From the NCBI GenBank assembly GCA_037178855.1, contig JASJZC010000004.1, forward strand, positions 3,038,001 to 3,102,000: DNA of 64,000 nt. Direction: 5' to 3'. Both the position numbers and the translations under genes were made by a program. Origin of the DNA: Oscheius sp. JU75. Its lineage: Eukaryota; Nematoda; Chromadorea; Rhabditida; Rhabditidae. Shown piece by piece: positions 44,723-56,637 of the stretch (positions within the stretch are counted from its first letter, which is position 1; the number at the start of each line of letters is the position of its first letter). The notes under the pieces are model-generated. The model searched no databases, was not told the DNA's origin, and saw only the letters and a program-made list of their open reading frames with translations.

Positions 44723-45776
44723 TTATTCCGTAAAACTTTGACTTCCGCTCATGAGGAAGTCAGCCAGTCTCATTTCAAAAGGCGAGAGGTGATGTAAGCT
44801 GACGGTCTGTGGACTGAAGACTTCCTTGTCCTGAACTGACTGTTTATGACCTATTTCCAGTCAACCTCGAGTGTTTTGTAGTATGAATTCCATCGAGCAA
44901 AGACATTCTTGGAAATCTGGAGCTGGCTGATTGGATGGTAGTGATGAAAGCGATCAGAGCCACGTTCGTCCCGAGTGTCTTTCGGATAGATTCCGAGCCA
45001 TTTCAGACATTTTCCCAGTTCCAAATCTTCGTTGGCGACGTGTTTCTCGGGGCAGCGGATTGGGTCGAACAGAACTTTGTTCAGCTTCTGTAGTGCGGGA
45101 CGGGATAGAATGTAAGTGCTTCCATCGGTATAGCCATGTTCCTAAATACTGTACGTTTTGAAAGATATTATAAAACAGTTGCAAGACTTAAACGATCTCA
45201 TTGAACCTACCACTCCGTAGTTCCATCTGTAGCCTAAATATTGGCTGTCAGACGAATTGTACTGGCTCAGAAAACTACGCAGATTCGGCATAATTATATA
45301 GGCATCATCGTCGGCCCTGACGTACCAATCAAACTTTTTCTCGGACGTGGTCATAACTCTGGAATTGCACTACCCCACAATTTCTGTTTTCTCACGGTAT
45401 GACTCTCCTGATTTTCTCCCAACTGTGATCTCTTGTATCGAATCCGGAGAACACAACGTGTGGATATCCCGGAGGCATTGGACTGTCGGTGAAGAACACA
45501 TAGTCGTCACATCGTTTAGCCCAAGTTGCGGCGACAGTAGCCGCCTAATGAATGATTAATATTTAGGGTATTGAGCTACTTACAAGAGAATTGTGTCTGG
45601 GCGAGGCAGTATGAATGAAGCAGAATATGGTCGTGTTCGTTGAGAATCCAATTTGGAAAATACTAACAAAGAAAATGACTCTATTCATCACTATTACCGC
45701 TATCGACTCACCAGATCTCGCGAAAACCCATTATGCTCAAAAGGTCAGATATGTCTTGAGATCTTAAAGCTGGCAT
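44723..45776 (-). CDS. Core-1 beta-1,3-galactosyltransferase-like (C1GALT1 family)
   Basis: Core-1 synthases add galactose to GalNAc-Ser/Thr in the Golgi. The donor-site block is KKFDWYVRADDDAYIIMPNLRSFL, with the DDD metal motif. Upstream, HNSLAATVAATWAKRCDDYVFFTDS matches the family's first conserved region. Downstream, GYTDGSTYILSRPALQKL, ANEDLELGKCLKWLGI, DTRDERGSDRFHHYHP and FSPQTVSLHHLSPFEM match the rest. The stop is TAA 44723-44725. The start ATG 45774-45776 gives MPALRSQDISDLLSIMGF and only a weak hydrophobic segment (ICIFQIGFSTNTTIFCFIHT). The type II anchor is therefore doubtful, and an upstream exon is possible. One intron appears to be only about 35 nt. Confidence 0.82.
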
Positions 45777-45837
45777 ATTTATTGTTCTGATATATTATGG
45801 CAATTGAGCAGTTATGGCTTTGGATTACTATGCACGA

Positions 45838-47891
45838 CTAATGTAGCTCTTCGAAAGTATCATCGTATCCACCGGTTATTCGTTCTATATGTACAACCTT
45901 CTTCCTCATTTTCAATACACGTTTCGGCTTCTTTAGATCGAACTCTTCATCACTCGATTCGGATAGATCGACGTCCGGGAAATCGAGACCGGTCGCAAAA
46001 TCTCGCTCCTCTTCTGCAATCGTACGGTCTTTCGTGTATATTTCACAGTTAAGAGAGTTTAAGGCTGGTGTAAAGAAAAGATGAGTCTTTACCCGTGAGA
46101 GGAGTCGAAGGCATGAAGTCTGCTTCCTCTGGATAGTCGTTGAATATGGCCTGCTCGTCCACAACGCTCATATCGTCCGGGAGCATTCCTTCTAATTCCA
46201 CATCACTTTCTTCTGAACCTTAGGACTATTTTTAATAGACGAAAACACTACCACAAAAAGGGTTTTTCTCCGGAATGTTGTTGATAAATATTTTGCAGAT
46301 TGGTCCCAGGATGTAGATGAGAGCAACCGTTTCAAGTATTTTGTATCGTTGGTAAAAGTAGTCGAGGACCGGTTTGATGGCTATCCTGTAGACGAACAGG
46401 GAAAGCTCTCTACCAGCATCCACAACAAGCACACAGATTGGCCACATGATCGAGTCTCTGAAGAATAAAGTTGTGAAAGGAGACAGAACAGTTACCGTAT
46501 TGCAACGGCTAGTCGGTGTAGCTGAGAGCGTAGCCAAGCTCGGAACTCGTCTAACTTTCTCCAAAGATATCTACATACATGATTAATATACCCAATCGTT
46601 TTCTTACTGTTTTGTCGGTTCAACGACATTACTGTAGATGAAAGCCGCGAACATATCGAGATGTCCTTTCATCCATCGGGCCAAGGGTGGTATCCAGTGT
46701 CCACAAAAGACGTACACAAGGCAAAAGCATACGTAGTTGAAGGCTCGACGGAAGGGTTCTCCAATCTGAAGATATTAGTTAGTATCAAAAGAGATCTTAT
46801 CCTTACATGAACAGCCATCCAAGCCTTGAGACCTGGCCACCAATGGGCACAGAACCAATAGCGGAAAAAACGACCGATGGCGTAGATGGCTCGACGGACG
46901 GGCTCGACCACGTAACTAATCCACCTACAATTTGGAACGGTTATAATAAAAAAAAACAGGTTCATTGAGGTGGAAAAACATTTTGCTGGAAGCTGAACAA
47001 ACTAACAAAAGAATCGATACGAGAGCCGACTTACCATTCTTTGACTGCATTGGCTCCATTTTTGACATAACTGACTAAACCTCTCCAAGCGTTTCCCAAT
47101 CCGCCTCTGAATAAACTCCAAAGGGCTGAAAATTTTTACCCTGTTACTTAGATGAGCAGATTCAGAACTCACGCGTAATCCATTGGAAAGTGACGACGTA
47201 GACAATAGCCGAGAACACTGCTTTCACGGGAGTCACTACGAATCTCTAAAGCCTTTCTATGAGAGTGAACCTTGGCGAACTGACGTAAACGCCATTTCCA
47301 ACAGAAGTTCCGATCAAAGTTGCTCCGTTGACGATTTTGTCGTTCACATGGTTCGCAGACCAGACTGGATTCACGAGAAGACAGCCAACTGAAAAAAAAA
47401 CATGTTCCATTTCACTCTTCTCACTGATTAATGGACAAATTGAAGAGTGAACACGAACCTGTTCCATAGGCTGCCCAACAGGCAGACTCGATCTCTTGTA
47501 TCCGCAACAGATGCCAGCTGTACACGCTCAGTAATACTCCTATTGTCTGTAATTCACTCTGTTACTCGTAGTTCCATCAAAGTACCCTCCAGAGAGATCT
47601 GACTGGCCACATGACCATGTGGGTGGCGATGTTGTGCTCACTTGATGTGGAGAGCAGGATATCCCAGCTGACAACCCCAACAGCTATGCTCAATAGCATT
47701 CTCATTTGAAGAAGATGTTCACAGTAAAAGGCTGATAACCTGAATAATACTTCCTAACAGAGAAGTAGAAATTCTCACCAGAAAAGAGAGTTTACGGCAA
47801 GAAGGTAAGGTCCAGTGGCTGGGCTGCGCCATTCGACCACGGATTGGCAAAACCGGTGAAGTCCGGAATAAACATTTCGGACAGTTTCCAT
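45838..47891 (-). CDS. Unrecognised Trp-rich membrane protein with acidic C-terminus
   Basis: ATG 47889-47891 follows a TTCAG acceptor and starts METVRNVYSGLHRFCQSVVEWRSPATGPYLL. Several hydrophobic, Trp/Arg-rich segments follow, for example HMVMWPVRSLWR, WISYVVEPVRRAIYAIGRFFRYWF, AHWWPGLKAWMAVHVRI, MWPICVLVVDAGRELSLFVYRIA and LIYILGPICKIFI. Repeated PV/EPxRRA-type turns suggest an internally repetitive architecture. The C-terminus is acidic (ELEGMLPDDMSVVDEQAIF, then FPDVDLSESSDEEFDLKKPKR) and ends GGYDDTFEELH at 45838. More than eight short introns occur. I do not recognise the family. Confidence 0.55.
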
Positions 47892-48692
47892 CTGAACATA
47901 TACTATAGAATCTCTCACTCAACACTCAACTTACTTTAAAAGTTTAGGGAGTGCACAGAAGTTGTCTCATTTTACGCATTGACCAAAGTACACTAAAAAA
48001 GGGAAAATTGATTTGAGGTTGGTGAAAACACAAACACAAGAGGTTGTCAATGAGTGAAAACCTGTTTTAGACAGAGTCTTTCAAAACATCAAAATTACCA
48101 TATTTCGTGGGCGTCTGGTCTAAAATCGGTCTGCATTGCGTACCTGTTGCAAATGGCAGTTAAAGTTAAAAAGTCAGTTGGAGACTCACCTATGGAAAGT
48201 GTCTTTGTTGGATGTGAATCATTTGCAAAAGAAGACTTGTGTACGGACGAAGGGTACCATAATGCATAAATCTGAAGCCAATAAAAGACTCGGTTCGAGT
48301 TTCCACAGCCCGTTTATCTAAAGCTACTCAGAGAATCCTGCCAGTCAATTGGTAAACGCCAGTTATCGGACAGTTTCACAGCAATTGCTTCCTCCCTAAT
48401 TGTAAGCTAAGTTGATACCCAGTGGAGCCGTAATCACCCTGGACAGGTGTTTTATTATGAGGGAGTTGAGCAATCACAAATGTGAAGCTATTCCCCTTCT
48501 CTGCAGAGTGAGTCCGCTTGCCCCAACCCTTATCAATATTTGCTTATGCGTGTTCCTTTGGCACTTACCCTCCCCAATGATTCCATCTCAGGTCTCAACT
48601 ATCTTCGACAATATTCTAACTCCATAAAGTTTTGTTATAACTGAAACAAAGTGTTTCGCTTCCGAATACAATTGCTCCTGTTTTCGCTATGA
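47892..48692. promoter_or_regulatory. Divergent upstream region
   Basis: About 800 bp between the membrane-protein gene (minus) and the acyltransferase gene (plus). Short plus-strand frames at 48054-48269 and 48412-48627 have no motif. I see no RNA gene or repeat. Confidence 0.35.
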
Positions 48693-50041
48693 ATGAGTCA
48701 GTTGAAGATCGTTCTTGCACATTTCTTGTTCAGATCTGAAGTCGAATCTACAAAGACTCTAATTATTAAACGACTCAAAGCATGGACGTTTACTGTAGGA
48801 ATACTGTCGTGTACTGTTCTCGGTAGGGTTTATCCAATGAAAGTCACTAGAACCAGTTTGCAGGTTCCATCTTCATTATCACCCCTCTGCTGCCATTGAT
48901 TATACTTCGTCCACGACTATGGCGCTGGATAATGGATCGTCTCATAGGCATGTGGGTTATCTGGCCTGGAGCCCTGATGGAGTTTCTCTTCGGAGCTGAA
49001 ATCACAATCTGTGGAGACAAAATCGAACACGAGGAGCCAGGTCTCATCATAATGAACCACAGGACCCGCTTGGACTGGCTCTTCTTCTGGAATGCTCTCT
49101 ACAGAATGGACCCATGGCTTTGTAAAACTGAGAAGATTTCCATGAAGGGAATTTTGAAAATGATTCCAGGAGCCGGTTAGTTGTGTTTTTACGTTCTTTC
49201 AAAACATGTTTCAGGCTGGGCGATGAGCTCCAATGCCTTCCTTTTTCTTGATCGACAATTCGAATCAGACAAAGGAAAAATGGACAAGATGGTCGACTAT
49301 TACAGTCGAACACACAACAGCTATCAACTTCTGCTGTTTCCTGAAGGAACAGACAAATGCCCTCGAGCCACAGGACGTAGTCAAGTCTATGCCGAGAAGA
49401 AGGGGCTCGAACACTACCAGCAAGTCCTCCATCCTCGATCCACTGGATTTGTCCATATTGTTCGTACAATGAGACATCTCAACTATATCCGATTCATCTA
49501 CGATGTGACCGTAGGCTATCCAGAAGACTTGGTACAAACTGAACAGGAACTGGTTCTACACGGCATGTGTCCGTCCAAAGTACAGTATCAGGTATGCTTT
49601 TAAAAGAGACTTCAACAGTTTTTTTTCCAGGTTCGAAAGATTCCAATAGAAAGTGTGCCAGAAGACGATGTTGCTCTGGACAGATGGCTACGTGAATTGT
49701 GGAAAGGAAAGGAGGAAAAACTCAAGGAATACTACTCCCGATCCGCCGATACGAGGAAATTCTCAAGTGATGCGGAGCCAGACTACCAACTCACCCCGAT
49801 TTCTCGTCTGGTTCGACTGTTCTTGACGGTGATGTGGGTTTTTACAACCTTGTTCTGGATTCTCGCCTTTCTCCAGGTACTCGATCACTATATTTACACA
49901 CATTCATGTGTTTAGCTCAAATTCATTATGTACTTTTCCGTCCTCTCTCTACTCATCTTCATTGCAATTGGCAAGTTCTTCGGCGGAATCGAGTGGATGG
50001 CGATACAATTCTTCCCAAAGAGCCAGCCCACGGAAAAATGA
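48693..50041 (+). CDS. 1-acyl-glycerophosphate/lysocardiolipin acyltransferase (LCLAT1/AGPAT-type)
   Basis: These ER or mitochondrial membrane enzymes transfer an acyl chain to lysophospholipids. The start ATG 48693 gives MSQLKIVLAHFLFRS and a hydrophobic segment (FTVGILSCTVLG..FIITPLLPLIIL). Motif 1 reads IMNHRTRLDWLFFW, the NHxxxxD catalytic pair. KISMKGILKMIPGAGWAMSSNAFLFLDR follows, then motif 3 LLLFPEGTDKCPRA. RHLNYIRFIYDVTVGYP is typical of LCLAT1. Two C-terminal hydrophobic segments (LFLTVMWVFTTLFWILAFL and FSVLSLLIFIAIGKFF) precede the stop TGA 50039-50041. C. elegans homologues include acl-8/9/10. Five short introns were traced. Confidence 0.92.
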
Positions 50042-50177
50042 GACGCAACACATTCGATTTCACATAAATTTTCGAGTAAATCGTGTTTCCAAAGCTCCCC
50101 TGAGCCATGCTTTTACCACCAGGCTTCGCTTGCAGGTGTCCTAGCCCAAGCAATCTCCCTCATTCCCACCCACAACC

Positions 50178-51206
50178 ATGTCTCCACTCATGATCTCTTC
50201 GCTTCTCATCCTGATGACTCTCACTCATCACACTGATTCTCTTCCCGTTCTAGTTCAGAAGAACTCGGTACTGTTCCTTTCTGATTTGAGTAAACTGTTC
50301 TTTAGACTTACACTCCTCAAGATTCAAATGAAACGTTTCTAAGCAAGGAAGATTTCGAAGCAGCTAGACACTTGTCTCGTCCACAACTCCAAAAAGTTTC
50401 GAAAACAGACCTCAGCCTTGGTAACATGACTGAAGGTGACATCGCCATCGAAGACATCGAACAGTTTGTCCTGGAATCCAATCAGCTGGAAAGGAACGCT
50501 ATTCGTGCTCGTTGGATGTGTGTTCTAATGTTTTTTGGAGACTTTCTCTAATTTGCAGGAGATGGCCCAACGGAGTCATCCCTTACACTATTTCCACAGA
50601 GTACGACTCACAGGAAAGAGCGATGCTGGCCAAAGCATTCTCCGACTACCATCAGAAAACATGCATCCGATTTGTACCCAGAGATCCTTCCATCCATCAA
50701 GATTTCATTTCTATCTTTCCAGGAGGAGGATGTTACAGCTATGTTGGAAGGTGAGTCATGTTGACGTATAAAGAATACCGCAAGCTTCCAGACGCTTTGG
50801 TCGTCAGCATATTTCTCTCCACTCGGGATGTTTCATCTACGGAACGGTCCTACATGAGCTCATGCATGCTGTTGGTTTTTTCCATGAACAGAGCAGAGCT
50901 GACCGTGATCTTTACGTCAGAATTCAGTGGAGCAGTATCCGATCTGAATACGCCTACAACTTCAACAAGTACTCTCTCAACGAGATTGAACATCTGGGAG
51001 ACTACGACTACGGCAGTGTGATGCACTATGGGCCCACAGCGTTTGGAAAACAAGGACAACAGACTATTTGGCCGTATTTGGTAACGAATTCTCACTTCAA
51101 TTATTATTAACTAATTCAGCCCTTTGTGACCATCGGACAGCGTATTGGGTTCTCCGACGGCGATGTCAAGAAGTTGAATAAGCTCTACAACTGTCGCAAT
51201 TACTAG
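50178..51206 (+). CDS. Astacin-family zinc metalloprotease, short form
   Basis: This secreted endopeptidase resembles nematode nas proteins. ATG 50178 opens a signal peptide (MSPLMISSLLILMTLTHHTDS). A propeptide of about 90 residues ends near NAIRARWM. The mature domain begins RWPNGVIPYTIS. The zinc site is HELMHAVGFFHEQSRADRD, and the Met turn is in YDYGSVMHYGPTAFGKQG. Cysteines are in CIRFV, GGGCYSYVGR, SGCFIYG and LYNCRNY. The protein stops right after the catalytic domain (TAG 51204-51206) with no EGF, CUB or ShK domain. AATAAA is at 51220-51225. It begins 137 nt after the acyltransferase. Confidence 0.93.
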
Positions 51207-51487
51207 ATCTTTTCACATTAATAAAGTGTAGTTCTCTGTCAGATCTCGTGATCGGAGATTGGTCGTTCTCCGTAGTCTTCAAACACCCATCTCAACAAGT
51301 TTTGGTCTCAATGTTCAAACGTCCTCTTCGTATCTTAGCAGTCACTAGCTGCTTAAAGGCAGCTTCGGCGCCAACCATTCTTGTACTACTGTATGAAATT
51401 TTCCAAGAGCAACTCGTTCTATCTCAAACTTCAAAGTTGACTTGCAAACATCTAAACAGTCTACCACAGAAACTTTAGATAGTAGAG

Positions 51488-52289
51488 ATGATGGCTGGCT
51501 CGCTCTCTTCTAGATCCGTATCGACCACTCTTTCGAGGCTTTTGATCACAAGTAAAGTTCGTACTTCCCAGATTGCTGTAAATTCCTTGATCTCTTTACG
51601 ACAAACTGGTAGTTTTCGACAACTCGCAGTAGTCAGTGGTGAGGTTTCAGTTATTCTTATTGTATTGTTTCCGACCAGCTAATCATCGCTCTCTGTGCGT
51701 TCTTTAGGGGGAGTGAAAGTGTCTTTGTCGTCTTTGATACCATAAGTTTCAGCTAATCCCATTGTTTCGAACAATAGCCGTCTCGATGAAATAAAACGAA
51801 CCTTCTCTCAACTGGAGCAGCAGGAAAACTTTAACCGTATTGGAGCAAAAGTCAAACCGATCTTTGTGGGTGAGAAAAGACTCGTCTGTGAACTCTTTCT
51901 GGAGGCTGAACATCTCAATTCAAAAGGAACGATTCATGGCGGTCTGACGGCCTCTCTAACAGACATCATAACAGCTCAATGTCTTGGACTGTCTGTCAAC
52001 ACGGGAATGGCTTCGGTTGAGCTTGCTGTTAGGTTCTTTGTCCTATTTTACAATACAGAAACATGGTTCAGCTATCTACTACCAGCGAAAATGGAAGATA
52101 CCCTAGAAATTACCGCGACAGTGCTCAAATGTGGCAAGAACATGGCTTTTACGGAGGCTGAGTTCAGAAGAAAGAGCGACGGAAAACTCTGTGCTAGGGT
52201 ATTTCCTTTGTCTGAAGTTAAAACAAAGGTTTCAGGGAAAACACAGTCTTGCCCTACTCCCGAATGCTCCATCCATCAATGCCATCTAA
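51488..52289 (+). CDS. Hotdog-fold acyl-CoA thioesterase (ACOT13/THEM2-like), probably mitochondrial
   Basis: The enzyme hydrolyses fatty acyl-CoA. The start ATG 51488 opens a long Ser/Arg-rich presequence (MMAGSLSSRSVSTTLSRLLI.. SQIAVNSLISLRQTGSFRQL), consistent with mitochondrial import. The hotdog core reads FVGEKRLVCELFLEAEHLNSKGTIHGGLTASLTDIITAQCL. Gly-Gly and Asp are in the positions used by ACOT13. MASVELAVSYLLPAKMEDTLEI follows, then KNMAFTEAEFRRKSDGKLCARGKHSLALL. The stop TAA 52287-52289 follows splicing of a 37-nt intron at GCTAGG|GGA; reading through the intron would give a different tail. It converges with the SLC13 gene, 45 nt apart. Confidence 0.88.
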
Positions 52290-52334
52290 TATCATGATTA
52301 ACGAGAAAGATGTTTATTAACAGTTGTTCTGTTT

Positions 52335-54176
52335 CTATCCGTGGGAGCAGTTGAGCTGTAAACCATTCGCTTCAGGAACAACTTGGAGGTCAAGTAGCCA
52401 ATATGCCCAAGTGTTGAACTGCAGAAGTGTGATCGCAGCAAAGATCAGTTGAATCAGACCTCCCGGGATTATCTAAATTGAAGCATTGAACTACTCTAAG
52501 AGAAGAAGCCAAACCAAATCTTTGATCGTCAGGACCTTGGTCTGTAGAACGATGAGAACTACAATGGAATTGGGTAGAACGAATTGGGAGCCGGCGGTGA
52601 AAACGATTGGCAGCGAAAAGTAGAATGGATGGACGGGGATCTGGTTGGCGATTCCAAGAAAAATTGGCGTCCAGATCATATTTGCTCCTCCACAATCGAA
52701 CATTGAGATGGCCATTGCGAGCAATTGCAAAAGAACAGGACTTGTCGCCTTCAAGAACTCAGTCATGGCACAGGCCAGCATGTTCACGAATCCGGAGTCT
52801 TTGATGCCTTCAGTGATTGCAAATGTTGATCCAACAAGTAGAATGACTGCCCAGGGAAGTTTGGCCATATTCTCCAATGTCAGAATTGGCGTCCAGTCAT
52901 CTGAACTTTTTCTCTAACTCGATGCAAAAGATACAAACTACCACACTTGAGAGTTTTGGGCCAAACAAAGAAGAGGATGCAGACCAAGATGGAGACAGTT
53001 GTATCAGTCACGAAGCTCCCGTTATCCGGTAGAAGCTCCGACCAGCCATGCATAAAATCGGAACAGCGGAAGAACCAAGCAGCTACACAGACAAGCATGA
53101 GGAACATGACGCTCCCTTCAGCAAAACTGATCCTTCCGAGTTGAAGGTACTGTGCTCTGATGACTTCCTTCAACATTTCTCCTTGTTCCGCCTCTTCTCC
53201 CTCATTCTTCTTCTGATAACATAATAACTCTTTCGGTCCGAGAAACCAGATGGTCACAACGATCACAGTGACCAGAAGTTGGAGAGGAGCAGCAGGCAAA
53301 GACATCAGGAGCCATGTTGAGTAAGAAATGTAGTCAAGATCGCGGTAGAACACCTTAATAACATCTTTGATGATGAAATTCATCACAGATCCGGGTAAGG
53401 TAATTCTACCTCCAATTACAGCAGCCACCGGCCCGCAGAACATCATCGCCTGAACATCCTTTTGCTATAGAAGAATAGAGAGACTTACCTTGCAAAAATT
53501 CGCGTCTTCCTTGCTTAGCTTGCTTAGATCGATCTTTTCTTCGAACAATTTCAGTTCGAGCAACGAAGAACTGCTACTGTTCGAGCTGCACTTGTTCTGG
53601 GCTTCTATGAGTGTCCTCGAGATTTCGTAGACGACGGAAATGACTACTGTGAGCACTGGCAAGTCCGTGATAAACATTGAACTGAAATCCATCGAGTTGT
53701 TGGATATCACGAAGTCTTACATAAAAGTGGTTGAGAGAGTGTTAGCGATCAAAATGTTTCTCTTTTTGGAGCCAGCAAATCGCATCATAGTGAGTGCGAC
53801 ACGTCTGTGTAGGCCAGTTTCTTCGACAGCCAATGCCAGGATAAAGCAGGTCAGGACAAACGGTGTGGCGTCCTGAAAGGAACTATAGGAGAGAGAGGAG
53901 ATCAAACACACGAAGAAGTAAGCCATGGCAGTCTGTCTGGCTGTCGTAATCGCAAACATGGGCAAGAGAAAGAGTGGAAGAAGAGCATTGGCTACCAGTG
54001 GAATCGGCTCGACCATGATGAAGAGAGCGTAGAGGACGTAGATCCATAAAAATTGGAACTCTTTGCCGAAGAAGAGAAGAGGCGACGTGACCAGTGGAAG
54101 GGTGAAGAAGAAGATAAGGTTGGACAGACCGCGGTTCTGAATATCTTCTTGTTACTCTTATAAGAAAAATAACCAT
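52335..54176 (-). CDS. SLC13-type sodium-coupled dicarboxylate/citrate transporter
   Basis: The family imports di- and tricarboxylates with sodium across the plasma membrane. The first helices read LSNLIFFFTLPLVTSPLLFFG and ALFIMVEPIPLVANALLPLFLLPMF, followed by FILALAVEETGLHRRVALTMM. The sodium/substrate sites correspond to GGRITLPGSVMNFII and the C-terminal FTAGSQFVLPNSIVVLIVL. About eleven transmembrane segments are visible. The acidic loop between helices 4 and 5 (SSSLLELKLFEEKIDLSKLSKED) is usual. ATG 54174-54176 is spliced to NRGLSNL; the stop is TAG 52335-52337. A TTTATT (poly-A signal on this strand) is at 52313-52318. nac-type worm genes are the likely homologues. Confidence 0.9.
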
Positions 54177-54461
54177 TTTGAAGTAGAATAACGTGTCTCT
54201 AGGGCCAAAAGAGTCTCTTCCGATACAAAAGCATTTTAAAAAGACAGTTTAACTTTTGGCTTCTTAATTGCTAGCTTTCAGACACTTTGAGTTTGTGCAA
54301 TTCCCTTCTTCAGTTTGTTGATTTCAAGCATAGCTTGTGGCTCTCACATATTTACTCCACTCTGACCGCCATTTCAAACATCAACAGTTTGTTTTCCGCT
54401 CGTGTTGACGGCATCGATTGTCCAGCGTCTCTGACCTTCCCGTTAGTTTGGCGCCGTATCA

Positions 54462-55497
54462 ATGTCCAAAATCACCCGTGTAATCATCCTTGGCTATGGG
54501 CATTTAGGTAACTTTTGGTATTCCAACTGTTTCAGGTTTGTTTAGGCCAGTTCCTCGTGGAACAACTCAAATCTCTGGTCCAATTTGATGTCGTAAAGAT
54601 TTACAATCGTTCTCCTCAAGAAGAAGTAATCTCTTACGATTCCTTCATTCCGCAGGAACTAGAGTACGTTACTCTTCTTTGTACTTATCCAGTCGTTCAG
54701 AAATGTAGATTTGGTCGTGGAGGTAGCCCATCCCGAAGTCATCCGAAAATACGGAGCCATGGTCTTGAGGAAGACCAATCTATTTGTGAGTTTGCCCCAC
54801 TCCATCCAAATTTCTCTCTTGAGTTCAATGGAGTAGTAACAAACAAGCAGAAACCTTTCAGATCGGCTCTCCCACGTGTCTGGCTGATGAGACCCTTTTC
54901 GAATCCCTCAAAGCCGTATCAGCCCATCACAACACGAGTATTTTTGTCCCAGCAGGAGCGTTCTGGGGTGGAAACGATATTCAAAAAATGGCTGAGCTCG
55001 GTACTCTTCTGGCTCTTACAGTCACAATGACCAAACATCCCTCATCTTTCAAGTTGGAGTCTCCTTTAAAAGAGAAGAACGAAGAAGCCAAAAACCAGGA
55101 TAAGCCGACCGTTCTGTACGAGGGGCCGGTCAGAGGACTTTGTCCTCTGGCTCCTAATAACGTGAACACAATGGCTGGAGCGGCTGTGGCAGCCAAGAAT
55201 CTAGGTTTCAATGGAGTGAAGGCTCGCCTTGTCTCCGACCCAAAGTATTCTCTCACTCATTTTACGAACAATTAAAGTTTCAGAATGACCGATTGGCACG
55301 TGGTAGAAGTTTTGGCTGAAGGACCTGATGGTTTCCATGTTGAGACGAAAAGAATGAATCCGGCCAAGCCGGGAGCTGTCACTGGTCAACTGACCTACTA
55401 CAGTTTCTTGGCAAGTATCAAGGGTAACTATCTGCTTACGAGTCATAAATGTGATTTAGAGTGCACCACTAAACCAGCAGGAATTCATATCGTCTGA
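54462..55497 (+). CDS. Aspartate dehydrogenase-domain protein (ASPDH-like)
   Basis: The family is an NAD(P)-dependent L-aspartate dehydrogenase with a Rossmann fold. ATG 54462 begins MSKITRVIILGYGHLG, whose GYGHLG is a GxGxxG variant. VDLVVEVAHPEVIRKYGAMVL and IGSPTCLADETLFESLK follow. The catalytic region reads FVPAGAFWGGNDIQKMAELGTLLALTVTMTKHPSSFKLE. The terminal part (GPVRGLCPLAPNNVNTMAGAAVAAKNLGF and ARLVSDPK) then MTDWHVVEVLAEGPDGF fits the family, stop TGA 55495-55497. AATAAA is at about 55505. Five introns were read. The name rests on family; activity in animals is little established. Confidence 0.88.
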
Positions 55498-55649
55498 ACA
55501 GTTCAATAAATACTTTATCCAAAGTAGTTCTTCTTCTACGAACCGTCTTTTGTTCTTCCGATAAGAGGCCACTAAGCCTATTATAGCTTACTCCACCCAG
55601 TTTTGCCTCACCAGCTGCTGCTCTTTTCCAGATAAGAAGCTATTTCGCG

Positions 55650-56301
55650 ATGATTTCATCCCTTCTCGTATTCTCGATTGTAAACTCTGTCATCGCAGCA
55701 AACTGTCCCTCCGGGTACATCAGCAATGCAAACTTCCAAAAGTTTGTCCATTTTTTCATTGTTCATGCTCGAGTACATATGTTACAAGTTTGTAAATTCA
55801 CCTCTCACTTTCCTTGAAGCACTGTACAACTGTACCAATGACGGAGCTGACTTGTTGAGCATTGACAACGGCTATGAAAACAACTGGATTTATCGTACGA
55901 AACTGTTCTCTATTATCTTAAAAGATAGTTAAGAATCTTTAAGTTACACGAAGAAGCAATATTGGATTGGCTACAGTACTCTATTCACGGGCGGTCAATA
56001 CTTTGTCTGGACGAATCACAGTCAGTCCAATTATACCAATTGGGTAGCAGCCAGTAAGAGATGTCGGTTTATAAAAGAAAATCCACTTTAGATGGCTCGA
56101 CTTACGACTCGACCTACATTGACATGAGCTGTAGTGGTTGTTGGAGGTTGGTCGAGATAGTTCTATCGAACGCTTTTCAGACCCGAATCGGGACTGATAT
56201 TTCCGAAGAACTACATCTGCAGTAAGGACGAGCCCAGAGTTCCTTTGACCACGCCGAGCCCTATCCGAAATTGTAGCTGTCCGCCCAATTGGGAGTCTTG
56301 A
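55650..56301 (+). CDS. Secreted C-type lectin-like protein
   Basis: ATG 55650 starts a signal peptide (MISSLLVFSIVNSVIAANC). The C-type lectin-like domain begins CPSGYISNANF, then CYKFVNSPLTFLEALYNCTNDGADLLSIDN. YWIGYSTLFTGGQYFVWTNHSQSNYTNWVA follows, the usual WIG-then-W..NW pattern. It ends CSGCWRPESG, YICSKDEPRVPLTT and NCSCPPNWES. Cysteines for the two conserved disulphides are present. The EPN/QPD and WND calcium motifs are absent, so sugar binding is doubtful. The stop is TGA 56299-56301. Single-domain clec genes of this size are common in nematodes and often linked to immunity. Confidence 0.82.
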
Positions 56302-56637
56302 CGGGCGTGAAACGTTTTGAATAAATGTAGTTCTTGTATCAAATATGTACCAAGAATCCTTTTGTAAATATGCTAAAGCATACTAAAGCATGTCGCTGAC
56401 ACTTTTATCTGGCAACCAGCTTCGCTGTCCCTTAGTCGTGACGTAGCATTGACAATTAGCTTCCCCAATAGCGAAAGTTCCCAAATTTATCCAAAGCTGA
56501 CTGGTCAACTGAACTCTTGATATGCCACGACTTGCCAAATTTTTGTGACGTACGGACGGACATCATTGCATTTTAGTAGAGAGATCTATGAAAAAGTACC
56601 TATTTCTGACTTCTCAACCTTTGCTCAACAAGCCTAG
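56302..56637. other. Intergenic: lectin 3' flank
   Basis: About 335 bp with AATAAA shortly after the lectin stop (about 56320). A frame from about 56588 (MKKYLFLTSQPLLNKPRAEE) may belong to the next gene's first exon, but it does not join in frame. Confidence 0.35.
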
